The notes under the pieces were generated by a model that saw only the letters and a program-made list of their open reading frames with translations, did no database searches and was not told the DNA's origin. From Brachypodius melanocephalos (taxonomy: Eukaryota > Chordata > Aves > Passeriformes > Pycnonotidae), in assembly GCA_013398615.1 (NCBI GenBank), contig VZSR01003371.1, positions 8,100,197 through 8,164,196 of the forward strand: a stretch of DNA of 64,000 nt, in the 5' to 3' direction. The translations under genes were made by a program, and so were the position numbers. How positions within the stretch are numbered: position 1 is the stretch's first letter; every line of letters begins with the position of its first letter. Positions 1-11,100 of this stretch are shown piece by piece.

Positions 1-2889
1 TGAAGCTTTTCTATGGATGATGTAAGGTCACAACCTGCAGACCACAGGTCAAAATCTGTGCAGATGCACACCTAGACCTGTCACAGGGCAAGGGCACAAA
101 GCCTCAGTGGGCACCACTAATCCTCCCTTGTTCCTGATTGCTGAGATGCAACTTAAACATGCCATCTAGTTGTAGATGGTGCCTAAAAGAACAGATGAAG
201 AGTAATTTTTATCTGTCTCTCCCCATCACTGCCTTGGTGCCTCTAGTGACTCTGGTGTCACCCCAGCTGTCTCTGGCTGGTCAATCCTGCTCCAAAGAGT
301 CCTTCAGGAGTTGAAAATCCTGAATATAAACATAATTCCCTAAACAAAACCTACTAAACATCTCTTTCTGGTCTCAGCTGAGATCTTTTCCAAGTTGCAA
401 GGGAAAAATTACCCATTGGGAAAAGAGAATGCAGCAAAGATGATGACAACAAAGTGGGCCAGCAGTTGCCAAATTGGCTGAAGGCTTAGAGAGCTGCGTG
501 TGTGACAGGGCTGCTGTTGAACAAACATTTCCTGTGCATCAGGATGCTCTGGAGGCATATGGAGATCATCCCTCAGCGTCTGGTCAGTGAAGGAAGAAAA
601 AATAAGCTCAAATCTGGGGGATGATGGTGTTAAACATCTGGGGTGAGAAGGTGGAATAGGTCAGGAAATCTCTACAATTATCATCTAAAGGATCAATTTT
701 TTTTTTTGCCAGGTTGCCTGGTGAAGGATGAAAACACTTATTAACCAGGTAATCTGGATCTGTGATATCCCCACAGCTTTACTTTGTGCCCATACAATCT
801 TCACAGCACAATTCCCACAGTTTAAGGATGTAGTACTCTCCAAGTGCTTTGGCCACAACCTACCACAGTCAGAAACTTTCCTTTAAGTAAGCCCAACTCT
901 GTTGAATGCCATGGGACAGAGGATCACATCTGATAAACTGAGGGTTTTATCTTTTCTGCCACAATCTTTCCAAAACATTGGCCAAGACATCATGCCATCC
1001 TCTTTAAACAGTGTATCCATTATCCTAGATCAACTCTGTCTTTTCTTCAGTTTAGATGTATGAGGACTACTATAATTAACATCACATCTGATGCTTGTGT
1101 AGGTAGAATTTTAACCAAATGTGGTACTTTTATGTCACGAAAGATTGACAGTTAATTTAACAACCTTGACTTGAATCTGTGCCTTAATCTCATATTGTCT
1201 CCTAGATAAATGTATCCTATTATAACCCTAAAAATTGTGTGCCAATTATATCAGTGGAGTTACAACAGTATAAATTAAAGGATTGAAATTTCACTTTTAT
1301 TTCTGAAGTGGACAAAGTAACCCCAAGCCCCTAAATTCCAGTGGTCTGTGACAGCTGCATCCGACTGGGAGGGTGATTCTGTCCAAATGAGATTCAGCTG
1401 TCATAAAAACCCTGGGTCATAAAAACCCAGCAGAGAGACCAGGACATGGCCCACCAGCCTCAAACACCATGCTCATGTGATAGGTGACTTCTGCATACTC
1501 AGCCTTGCATCATGCAGCAACACAGGACATTTATACAGCATTTGGCCCAGGCTCCAAGAAGGGCTTGGCTCTCACATGGCATCAGCAGCCCAAAGAGGAC
1601 CATGGTAGCTGTCAGCCAGCCTGCACCCTCAAACACTGTATGAAGGGAGAGGTGGTGTCTAGAAGTGTTAAAGGGGATCAATCATTAGCGTTATTAAGTC
1701 TTGCTAAAAGCCTAGCTGTGACTAAGAGCAGCAGGGTTTTGTTCAAGTTTTGACTTCTATGTATTCACACCTCCACACTTTAAGGATGTCTGTGCAAGTA
1801 TTCTGAAGAAAGCTTTGCCTTCAGATTAAAATAATGCATAAATCATTGCAGCAGTATAAGGAGGTACCTGTGTATTTTATTTTCAATATAAACTTACTTT
1901 CCCCACATAAGTGTCTGTTTCTGATCCCATTTCCCATGTTAAAAGGAGCTGAAGGCCAGTGTTGCTAAAAGAATAATCATGTAGAAATCCTAGAGCCACT
2001 GGCAGGAATTCAGCAGAGCTCACATGATTCAGTGATGACAACTGGCTTCACAAAGAGCAGGAATTTCTCATCTCGTGAGTGAGCATGAGGCAGATGCTAG
2101 TTCTGCTTTTTTTTTTTTTGTTTTGACACAAGTTGGACACATCCATCTCGGGTCCAGCCAGTGAAATTCTTGCAGCTTGGGCTTTCCCACATGTGGCAGC
2201 ACAGTCCTGCGGTCATGCTCCATGTCAGCCCCTGCCAGTGCCAGCCACAGCAAGATGAGGGAGCACCCCACTGGGGCAGGGAGAAGACCCCAGCCCACTG
2301 CCAGGTCGCTCAGTGCAATCACAGGAGCAGCTGGAGAGGCTCTGCCTCTGTGTGTGCACAGGTTTCACCAGGAAACCAGCATGAGAAACACCCACAGCAG
2401 GTGCACAGATCTGCTCAGGTCCCATGGAGCCAGGCCCAGTGTGAAGGTCATGGGAGGAAATAATTTTTTTGCCTCTTACATACCAAAACCGTGGCACATT
2501 GTGGAGTTTGGAAGAGGGGAAAGGTATAACATCTCTGTGTGAACACTCTTTTTCTGTCAGTCTGACAATCAGTCTTACTCAATGCTATAGCTCAGAGAGG
2601 AGCCAGTGCCACAAAATGTGTTCTGTGCCCCAGAATAAATGCTGTAATTGCCCCCTGCCTCCTGCCCTGGTGGTTTCTCACTCCTCATCTCTCTTCCTTG
2701 TACCTCCCCACTCCCTCTCATCTCCATGGCTGAGGTCAGAGATCCTCAGGATGGCACAATGTCTGTCTCAGAAGTTAGTCAAAATGATGAAAATAGCAAG
2801 ATGTCAGAAGAGGAGATCCACAAGTGACAGGGGTGCCAAACAGCACTCTGGCTGCTCTCCACAGCTTCAGGTTAAACAGTTCCACTCCT
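1..2889 (-). other. Presumed CPZ intron 1, left part; no features
   Basis: No exon, RNA gene or recognisable transposon is seen. A 16-bp unit starting TCATAAAAACCC is tandemly repeated (about 1.8 copies) at 1400-1429, and a short T tract lies at 2107-2119. Short open frames in 1484-2912 have no recognisable family and no splice context. Confidence 0.5.
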
Positions 2890-3253
2890 CTGGACTGCTG
2901 CCTGGAGAATAGGAGGCCCCGGGGGAACTTCTTCTCTACAATTGCCTGAAGAAGGCTTGTAGTGGGGTGGGGGTTGGTCTCTTCTCCCAGGTAACAAGTA
3001 AAAGGACGAGAGGAAACGGCCTCAGGTTGTCTGGGGGAGGTTTGGGTTGGATATTAGGGAAGATTCCTTCACCGAAACGCTGTCATTGTTTGGAACAGGC
3101 TGCCCAGGGAACTGGTTGAGTCACCATCCCTGGAAGGATTTAAACGGTGTGTAGATGTGCTGCCTGGGGACCTGCCTTGGTGCTAAACTCGAGGATTTAA
3201 ACGGTGTGTAGATGTGCTGCCTAGGGACCTGCCTTGGTGCTAAACTCGAGGAT
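2890..3253 (+). mobile_element. CR1 LINE, truncated 3' part
   Basis: The sequence follows the CR1 3' end: a GGTCTCTTCTCCCAGGTAAC block, GACGAGAGGAAACGGCCTCA, TTCTTCACC-like (TTCCTTCACC), GGAACAGGCTGCCCAGGGAA, and CACCATCCCTGGA. The octamer tail is missing. The copy runs into a tandem duplication and then into non-CR1 DNA. CR1 is the main avian non-LTR retrotransposon and is usually 5'-truncated, as here. Confidence 0.9.
3135..3248 (+). repeat. 57-bp tandem duplication at the end of a CR1 copy
   Basis: Units 3135-3191 and 3192-3248 start AGGATTTAAACGGTGTG and end GCTAAACTCG. They differ at one base (CTGGGG against CTAGGG), and a further partial AGGAT follows. The near-identity shows a recent event relative to the age of the CR1 copy. 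Confidence 0.92.
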
Positions 3254-3688
3254 CACAGCGCTCGTTTCCATCCGCAGCAATTCCCTGGTTCTGCCATCTG
3301 CCAGGCTGTGCCCCGTGCCCGAACCATCCTTCAGACGCTCGGGCAGGGATCGGGAGGGGAGCACAAGGCTCGGGCAGCCCTGCGGGGTTTGGGGGGGGTC
3401 AGGGCGGTCGGTGCCTCCCGCAGCCCCGTGTAGGAGCCCGGAGCCGCACGGTGGCACCACAGGCGCGGTGGCCGCAGCCCGGAGCCGTGCGGAGCCAGGG
3501 CGGACCTGGGGCATCCTCCCCGCACCCTGTGGGAGCCGGGGATTCGCAACCCCACCGGAGTACACCCGTGTACCCCTGAGCCGGCACTCCCCAGTACAGT
3601 GCTTCCTGAATAGGAGTGACAGCGGGGGAAAGGCTTTATGGCTGTTAGCATCACTGTTGATAAAGGAGTTTTGCTGCTATGACCCAAT
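3254..3688. other. Orphan GC- and CpG-rich block between two CR1 tails
   Basis: This stretch of about 435 bp, most extreme at 3300-3600, is unlike its AT-rich surroundings and unlike CR1. It contains G runs, repeated GGAGCC and CCCGGAGCCG motifs, and many CpG. Open frames cross it in several frames, as expected from composition. It could be a small CpG island, such as an alternative CPZ promoter, or GC-rich repeat DNA. I cannot decide. Confidence 0.5.
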
Positions 3689-3826
3689 CTGGAACTGTTC
3701 AAGGCCAGGGTGGATAGGGGCTGCAGCAACCTGATCTAGCGGAAGGTGTCCCTGTCCGTGGCAGTGGGGCGTGGAACGAGATGACCTTTAAGGTCCCGTC
3801 AAACCCAAACCATTCTATGATTCTAC
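3689..3826 (+). mobile_element. CR1 LINE 3' tail, second subfamily
   Basis: It matches the CR1 3' UTR from GTTCAAGGCCAGG-GTGGAT through AGGTGTCCCTG and the GATGACCTTTAAGGTCCC-like block. It ends in CATTCTATGATTCTAC, the CR1 octamer tail, at 3811-3826. It differs in subfamily from the copy ending at 3253, so these are two insertions. Confidence 0.88.
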
Positions 3827-6251
3827 TAAGCACCCTTAGCCTGACCCTGGTGGCATCACTATTGTAGAGTTGTCCCCAGCTGCAAGAAAAGTCACCTATT
3901 TGAAGACATATCACTTTAGTCTGCCTCTGTGGGTTTTTAGTTTTGTTGTCAATATTTATAAAGCGTTTCATTTAATTAATTACCACTGGACTACATCAGT
4001 GAGTAGCAGAGATGAACAACTTGGATAAAGAGGAACCTGTTTTGTTAGCTCCCTCTGAAAAATTTGGCCATCTCTCAGAGGAAACAGGCTAAACTGTACT
4101 TTTCTCACTCAAACTACAGGCTAAGAGAGGCCAGTTAAACTCATAAGGGTCTGACAATGTGACCTGATAGCATCTTATCACTGAGAGGGACAGTAGCTTA
4201 CCGACTCCCCAGGGATACAGGACAGGGCTAGGGAGAAGGGATCTGCCCTCTCTCAGTGCCACAGCTCCCAGCTGCTGCCCAAAAATCTCACCACATAGTG
4301 TATGATGCCTATGTCATATTGTGGAGCTGGATGACAATAATCATTTCCTTATTTTTCTTAACAGAAAAGCACAAAGCATTTTCAAAGGATCTTTCATTTT
4401 GGCTTCTTATTAGAAAAAATCAAAATGAGTCACAGCAGAACAAATACCACCAGGAAGCCTGCAAAAAGCAGTTCCAGCCTTGCTGGGAGTCAGACAGTTG
4501 TACTGGTTCCTGCTGTTCTATGCTTCATGAGCAGCTCCAGGCTGGTCCCCTCTTCCAGGGCACTACAGATCTGACCACTGGGATACTGCAAGACCGACAG
4601 AAAGGATCCCGAAACAGGAGAGAAAATCCCACTGCTACAGCTGAAGATATAGTCTGTGCCCTGAATGCTGAGAGGAGACCCCTGCAAGGTCTGTTTGTGA
4701 ACATGTGCATCACTGCAGGCCCCTTTCTTTTCATGTGGCCTGACATGATCTTATCCCCCATTAGAAAAGAGACACCCTTGAAAAGCCTGTCAGATCTCTC
4801 AGTGTCCAAGCTGCTCTTTCTTCTCTGATCCAACAGCCCTCCAGTGTGCAGTGTGTCCCCTATGTGACACAGTGTGGTGCCATTGACAGCTCCCTTTCCC
4901 TACCTCCAGCCACCCCTTTAGCAGCATATTCAGCTGCCTTTCTGCAAGCCCTGCCCTAACGACACCACAGCTGCCAACACACACAAAACACTCTCAGAGT
5001 CACCCCTCAAAGATCTGTACATCTGTGGTTGCTAGGATTAATATCCTATGGCAAGGCTCTGATCAGCTGGAACTGGAGCAGAATCATACCTCACAGAGAA
5101 AGGTCATGCAGCAAACCACCCAGCCTCTTCCTGTAATTGGCTGTAAATAGTCTAAAACTCCTCTCTTTGTGCAGCTTTATCCAAAAATAAAATCCCTTTA
5201 GGCTGTGGTAAACCTCACTTTGATGTTCATGGGAACAGCACTCTCAAATTATATGCAGTACATGGGACATGGACTGTACTGTTTGGCAGCTCAATGCCAG
5301 TGACAGTCTATGGTTTATATTTAAGCACTGAAATATAGTTGAATTTTCTTGGGTAGCATTAAGGTCAGTTTCAGGTTAGCTTATCTCTTCCTGTAATCCT
5401 GTAAAATAAATATTTTTCTGACTCATTTTAAGTTTAAACTCTCTGAAAATAGTTTTCCTGGAATAGACCTTGTCACTGCATTGAAATTCATATCCCCACT
5501 GTCTCGACATAATTAAGTACACTTGATTAAAAAACCCACATATTTTTAAAAGGCACTGTTAATATATTTTATTAGTCAACTGGTTACTGAATAAAAACTT
5601 TCAACTAATTTAGCAGCATGTTCCTATTTAACCTTTATTTTAAAGGGTAAATCTGCTTTTCCAGCCAATCAACTCAAGCAAATTCCATATTGCTTATAGC
5701 AAGCTAAAACACACCCTACCGCTGTCAGATCCTAATAAATCTCATACTTTGAGCTTGAAATAAATGACCTAAAGCTAAATGTAAGGAAAAGGGGTTTTTT
5801 TCTTAAGCAGAAAAACATACAGAAGGTCAAAAGTTCACCTTCTTGCAATCTGACTACCACATTCCTAGAAGGCAAGGCCAGAGGTGAGGCAAACCTTCTA
5901 CATTCCCCATAAGAGTGAGGGGGTCCTAACAACTGGGAATTCCACAGGCTGACAGAAAGACACCTCTGCAACAGCCTTAAAGACAGTGATGAGGAATCAT
6001 TATGTTCCCTTGCATCACAGCCTTGTTTTCCTGTTGCACAGCCACACACCTCCCACCTTCCCATCCATACTTCCCAAGCGCAACCCCAATTTCACCACCA
6101 GCAGTATGCAAATTTCCAGGGAGTTGATCCCCCTCATCTCTAGGGGAGAGTGACAGCTCCTGTCTCCCTCTCCTTGAAGCTGAAACTCTTTACTTATTTC
6201 CAGGAGTAGGAAGAAGAGAAGAAGGAGGACTTTTGGGGTGCTGAGCCTTAC
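3827..6251 (-). other. Presumed CPZ intron 1, right part; no features
   Basis: This is AT-rich DNA without recognisable exon or repeat. The longest open frame (4256-4828, plus strand) shows no domain, signal or splice context and is not called. No Frizzled-domain exon (cysteine-rich, about 100 or more residues) is visible on the minus strand. Confidence 0.5.
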
Positions 6252-6339
6252 CTAGGGTCTCCTGGCCGGTTTCACAGCGGGGTGCTGCCTTGGTGGCCCT
6301 GAGCAGCCCAGCGAGGAGGAGCAGGAGCCTCAGGACCAT
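6252..6339 (-). CDS. CPZ: First coding exon of a secreted protein, probably carboxypeptidase Z (partial gene)
   Basis: A minus-strand ATG at 6339-6337 (A at -3, G at +4) opens 29 codons plus one base. It begins MVLRLLLLLAGLLRATKAAP, a basic residue and a leucine core forming a signal peptide, with cleavage likely near Lys17/Ala19. The exon ends CTAG|GTAAGG at 6252, a strong donor. Human CPZ starts with a similar leucine signal peptide followed by AARPGCE; here the match is AAPRCE. In mammals CPZ lies just downstream of GPR78 in the same orientation, as here. CPZ is a secreted metallocarboxypeptidase with an N-terminal Frizzled-like domain that binds Wnt. No Frizzled or peptidase exon is visible in 1-6251, so intron 1 exceeds 6.2 kb and the rest lies off the left edge. 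Another secreted gene cannot be excluded. Confidence 0.65.
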
Positions 6340-6720
6340 GCTGGAGCTCCTTGCACAGGCAGCACAGTGATGTGGCACTCAGTGCCTGATGGAGTGACTC
6401 CTCTCCTGAGCCTCAGCGTGGCTCTGGCTCTCCGAGCTGCGGAGGAAATCAGTGCACTGCAAGGGCATGCCCACGTCTCACAGTGCGCGCAGTCCAGGCG
6501 TCAGATTTCAGCTGCATTTGAGCTTGGAAGGCAAAAGGCTTTGAGACAGAGAGGGAGGAGGAATGAGCTCCCCCTCCCCTCTGCCTCCAGACCGTCTCTC
6601 TCTTGCAGCCTGGTTTACAATTCCATAAACAGCTTGAGCACAGGGGGGTCCCCGCAGGGTTGTGCCCTGTGCTCCCCCCGCGGGTCCCTTTGCTCTTCGT
6701 GCTGCGCTTTTCCTAAGGGA
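6340..6720 (-). promoter_or_regulatory. Presumed CPZ 5' leader and promoter region
   Basis: This is moderately GC-rich sequence directly upstream of the signal-peptide exon, including a C/G-run segment at 6645-6685. No convincing TATA box is seen on the minus strand, and the transcription start is not located. An opposite-strand open frame across it is taken as a shadow. Confidence 0.35.
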
Positions 6721-7844
6721 TGAGGGACATTCTTGAAAGCGTATCTCCCTGAAGCCAAGAGAACGGTCTGGAGAGAGCAGAGGGAAGAGACAGAAAAAGC
6801 AAACAACTTGGAAGAAACTTTCCTCTCAAACAGTGGTATTTCATCACATACTTAACTGCAAGTTTAAAACCCAGCATGGCAGTGAAGAGACTGAGCTGCA
6901 TCCTCTCCAGCACACAGAGAATGGGAACGCACAGAACAGCCACCAGGATCCCCCTCTGCTCCTCCTGGGCATTTCACTTAAGATAAGATCGAGTTATCTG
7001 GAAGGATTCCAGTATTTTCTGTCTATTCTTAAAAAAATTCACAAATGTGTAGATAAGTCTCCAGGACAGTGTTATAAGGTTTAAACTGCATGGTAAATGC
7101 GTATTAAGTTGACAGTAAATGGATCTTTTAATTTTCTTGTTTGGTTGGTTTTGGTGGAGATTTATTCAGTATATTTTAGAGAAATATGTATTGTATGTTT
7201 TTATTTCTGTGCAAGAGGTATGGTGGAGAAGCATACCTTAATTAAAATGCAAATTCCTCACTTCTTACCTATGCATCAGATAACATCCCATATGACAGAA
7301 AAAAGGGAATTTTTCCTCAAAAATCTAGACCAAAACAGACGAAAGCATCCTATCTTTTCAGGCAGTTCATGTTCCTTTGAGAAGAGATACCTGCTTACAC
7401 ATGAGAGCAGAGAATCTGTCCTTGCAGATGGAGAATGCTGGCTCCTGCTGATCAGTATTGGAAATCAGTAGGGAGTTATGTTGCTGTATGATAATGTAAT
7501 CAAGTGAATCCCCCATAGGGAAACCACTAAAGAGGCTGACAGGGCATGAGAAAGCTGTGTGTGTCTCAAAAAGTAATTGATGTCTCATCTCATTTGAAAG
7601 GGATGCATTGAGAAGCTCAGCAGTCAAGTATGTCCTCTGCTTCCAGGCTCTGCAAGGCAGGTTGGCTTTTTGTCTCCAGGATTTCCTTCTAAATCTGGAG
7701 ACTGCAGAGTCCACCCTGTCTAAACTGACTAAACAGTACCAGAGCCTATCTGAGTTCAAAGAACAAGCTTCCAAGGATAAGAATACTATTTACCTGCCTT
7801 ATTTTTTGTCCTGATCATACAGCAGTATGGCTGGACCCTCAAGG

Positions 7845-8193
7845 AAAAAAAAAAAAAAAAAAAAAAAAGCAACAACAACACAGCACTGGAAGTGTGGCCT
7901 CCAAGGGAAGGAATACTTCATCTTCTGCCTAACTTCCCCAAAACTGGCTACTTTGAATACCAATCTGCCACACTTGTACCTGATGTGCTCCGGAACAGCT
8001 GAGAGTGTGTCCAAGCCCGAGACTTGCTGTGTGCCCAGCCTTACTGCAGTTTTCTGCAGCCCGTGAGGGAGGAGATTCTGTTGCATACATCCCAATGCTC
8101 ATGGCAGTGAACTCTGCTGCAGAACTAATCCTGTGCTATCTATAGTCCTGTCAGCTTTCTCTTTTTTTTTTTTTCTTTTTTTTTTTTCTTTTT
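7845..8193. repeat. Poly-A (7845-7868) and poly-T (8162-8193) tracts
   Basis: A 24-base A run is followed by (CAA)n. About 300 bp on is a T tract interrupted by single C. They face each other as an inverted A/T pair, but the DNA between shows no retroposon that I recognise. Confidence 0.8.
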
Positions 8194-11100
8194 CCTGTTG
8201 GCATGCTTTTCTGCCTGTATTTTCTGTTTCCTTCCCTCCAGCCTAGGCACTATGTCCCTGTGAGTGCCTTCTCCCCTCCACTGCACTTCAGCCACCACTG
8301 CCAGTGTAGATTCCACATACTTTGGGACCATGTATTATAAAACATCAGCAAATGTAACCTCCTTTACCAGGATCCCCCAAAACATTTTGCAAAGCATTGT
8401 CACCTGCTTTCACCAGTGCTTTTAGCACTGTGATACTCCACATTCATACTGTGCCTCATACTTTGTTTCAAATACAAATGAGACAAAGTCCCATCCCACT
8501 GGGAATACTGATTTTGTGTCATTTGGGAATGTTCATTTGCTATTTCCCTGGATTAAAGTATTGTGGCACACATTACGTAATTTCTTGTTCTCAAGATTTT
8601 GTATCCACCTAATATTACTTGTGGCTTGTCCATGCATCAGTTTCCAGACCCCCACACCATCATCCCTGCCCAGTTCAATCAGCCTTCTGGCCTGTGTATC
8701 AACATCAGCAGACTCAAATGGAGGCAGAGTAAGCACTACCCAGAATAAACAAGTGATAAATTAGACCCACAGACCATCAGGAATTAACAAGCAAGTGATG
8801 AAGGAGGCAGTGACAGGAACTAGAACATGTTGGTCAGTGCGTGATGGACCATTAACGCAACAATATGGGCACAGCCTTGAGGAGGCTCAGGCTGAACTTT
8901 GTCAGTGATTAGAAACATAAAATGTGGATAACACCATTATTATTGGATATTAGAAGTGAATTCAGACCATGTAAAACTTATGATGGCCTGCTAAGGGAAA
9001 GGAGTAAAGGGAAGAACAAGTGCAGATCAGGGAGGCCAAGAGCAGGAAAATCAGAAGAGGAAATTAAAAGGAACGATTGCATCCATGTAGGCTGCTGGGA
9101 TGTACATTCACCCGACTGAGTCCTCTGCCTGATCACTGAAATCCAGTCTATTTTCACATTCAATCCATTTTTTTTCTCCTACTATGCAATCTCCCTCTCT
9201 GACCTGGGTGTGTGAGCTGAATGGTCAGAATTCCAGCAACCTGAGAGACTGAGGTATAAGCTGCAGGCTCTAGGTGTCAGCCCCTGGAGAGACCTGGATG
9301 TGTTTGTATTTCCCAAGTGAGCACAGTCCTGTGTCCATGTGTGTGCAGGTGTAGTTTGCTAGCAAACTTCAGTCTGGATCAGCAGACAAGTAGGAGAGGA
9401 CTTATCTGAAAAGACTCCAGGGGTGGATCAGTGGCTGGGTAAAGGGTGCAGACACGACCTGGGAGCTTGTGCTGATGTTTGAGGAGTCTGAGTGTGAGCA
9501 TACCTGTGAACCCAGAGTTGGGAGCATGTGTGTTTTCACCAGTGAGCCTCGAACCTGAACACAGAGGGACAGTAGGACTGGGCTCTGTGCACTTATGTGA
9601 GGGCTGGGGGCAAACCAGCTTGTCTGGAATCATGTGTGTGTTCTTGCCACCGTGGGACTCACCCTCATTTCTGTCCAAACTTGCACATGTCCTCATTGCC
9701 TGGAGGACACCACAAACATCACATCCTTCACACGCTCCACTGCATCAACTAAATAAAGCTATCAGTACCTGGCAAGCACCAAGCTTCTTTGTTCCTCAGC
9801 TTTCACAGACTTTTTACATTCAATCAGGATGTCTATCTGATACCAGGATAAAAAAAAAAATTAGAGCAGAAGTAGGATAAATGGGGGTTTAAGAATGACA
9901 TTTGGGGAATTAAAAACAAAGGTAAATTTATCAGTTTGTCATCACCATCTATAAATGTTTCCATGCTTGCATGTTCTAAGGTACAGAAAACAGAAGATCT
10001 AGAAGGGCTATTTCACCTTTAGCTTAGACTGCCTGTTCTTTTCTTCCTTTCCAAGGGATTTGATGCCAGGCTTTACAGTGTGTCTGTATTTACATGTTTG
10101 TCATTCCTGGGTTCCCTTGTAGGCCTTCACCTTTCTGAGTGGAGCAGTAGTTCAGATACCGCTCTTACCACTTCTACAATATTTCCAGCCATCCAGCATG
10201 TCTAATCTGTCTGGTTGTTTTCAGCCCATTATAAGCAGTTTGTGTAGATTACTTCCCTTCTAATATTTTTGTTGTGTGTTAACACTAAAGATATCAAATG
10301 GAACTAGCAGGAATTGCACAGCTGCATGACCAAACCTAAAAGCATTAAAAGCAGCTAGGGAAGGGATAGTTTGGAATAGAGTGATTTCTCAATCTCTCTA
10401 TTTTCATTTCTGGGTTTTAGTAAATGTAGTCTTCTCGTGAAGTTGACAACACATTCTGGCTTGTGGTAAAATGTGATATTCTCACCCCAATTCTAAAAGA
10501 ATCTTAAAATTCTTTTTAAGAATTCCAGAAAACCAGTGAATTCCAGACTGTTAAGCAGATGTAACAACATCACCTGGGTTCCATCATTTGCATTTGAATC
10601 ACTGCAATAAAGATAGATAATTTCACTAGTTGCTATTGCTGGCTATGTTTTTCCTGATCTGACCTTTTTGTTAGCCTACAGTCCACAGTACAGCAGCAAT
10701 TCAGAAATCCTCAGACTGCACTAAATACCAAAAATGGTCTATGTCCTTGGCAGGTACTCAAAGTGGGATTAAATACAGTACATTTAACTTGCTTGCATTC
10801 TCATGATTCTTACTATTGTAAGAGAAATTTAGCAGAGGAATATCTTAGACTTAGACAGGGTTTAATTACCTGGTTCTATTTTATTTTGACTCTGGTGAGA
10901 AGAGGTTGAACATTAAACAGAAGCAGTGCTGTCTAGACAACTTTTCTGAAGGACAAACAGACAGAGACCAGATGAAAATGCTCCTTCATGGCTTGTTATT
11001 CTCGCCCCTACTAGGTGTTAGTGAAGCTGGCACAAACTGGCAGCACATCACATCTGCTCCAGCACAAACTCAGCAGCTGTGGTTTTAGGACTTTACAGTA

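Noticed and set aside
225..242. CTCF-like core near CTCTAGTGAC
   Set aside because: The core departs from consensus in the conserved GGGC part.
4256..4828. 190-residue plus-strand open frame
   Set aside because: No domain, no splice context and no family resemblance. It sits in the presumed CPZ intron; length alone is not enough in a vertebrate genome.
1..6251. Search for CPZ Frizzled-domain and peptidase exons
   Set aside because: No cysteine-rich or zinc-peptidase frame was visible on the minus strand, so none is annotated.
6367..6723. Plus-strand frame with a GSPQGCAL peptide resembling a reverse-transcriptase motif
   Set aside because: Only a few residues match, with no neighbouring reverse-transcriptase motifs, and it lies antisense to the CPZ promoter region. 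Chance is more likely.
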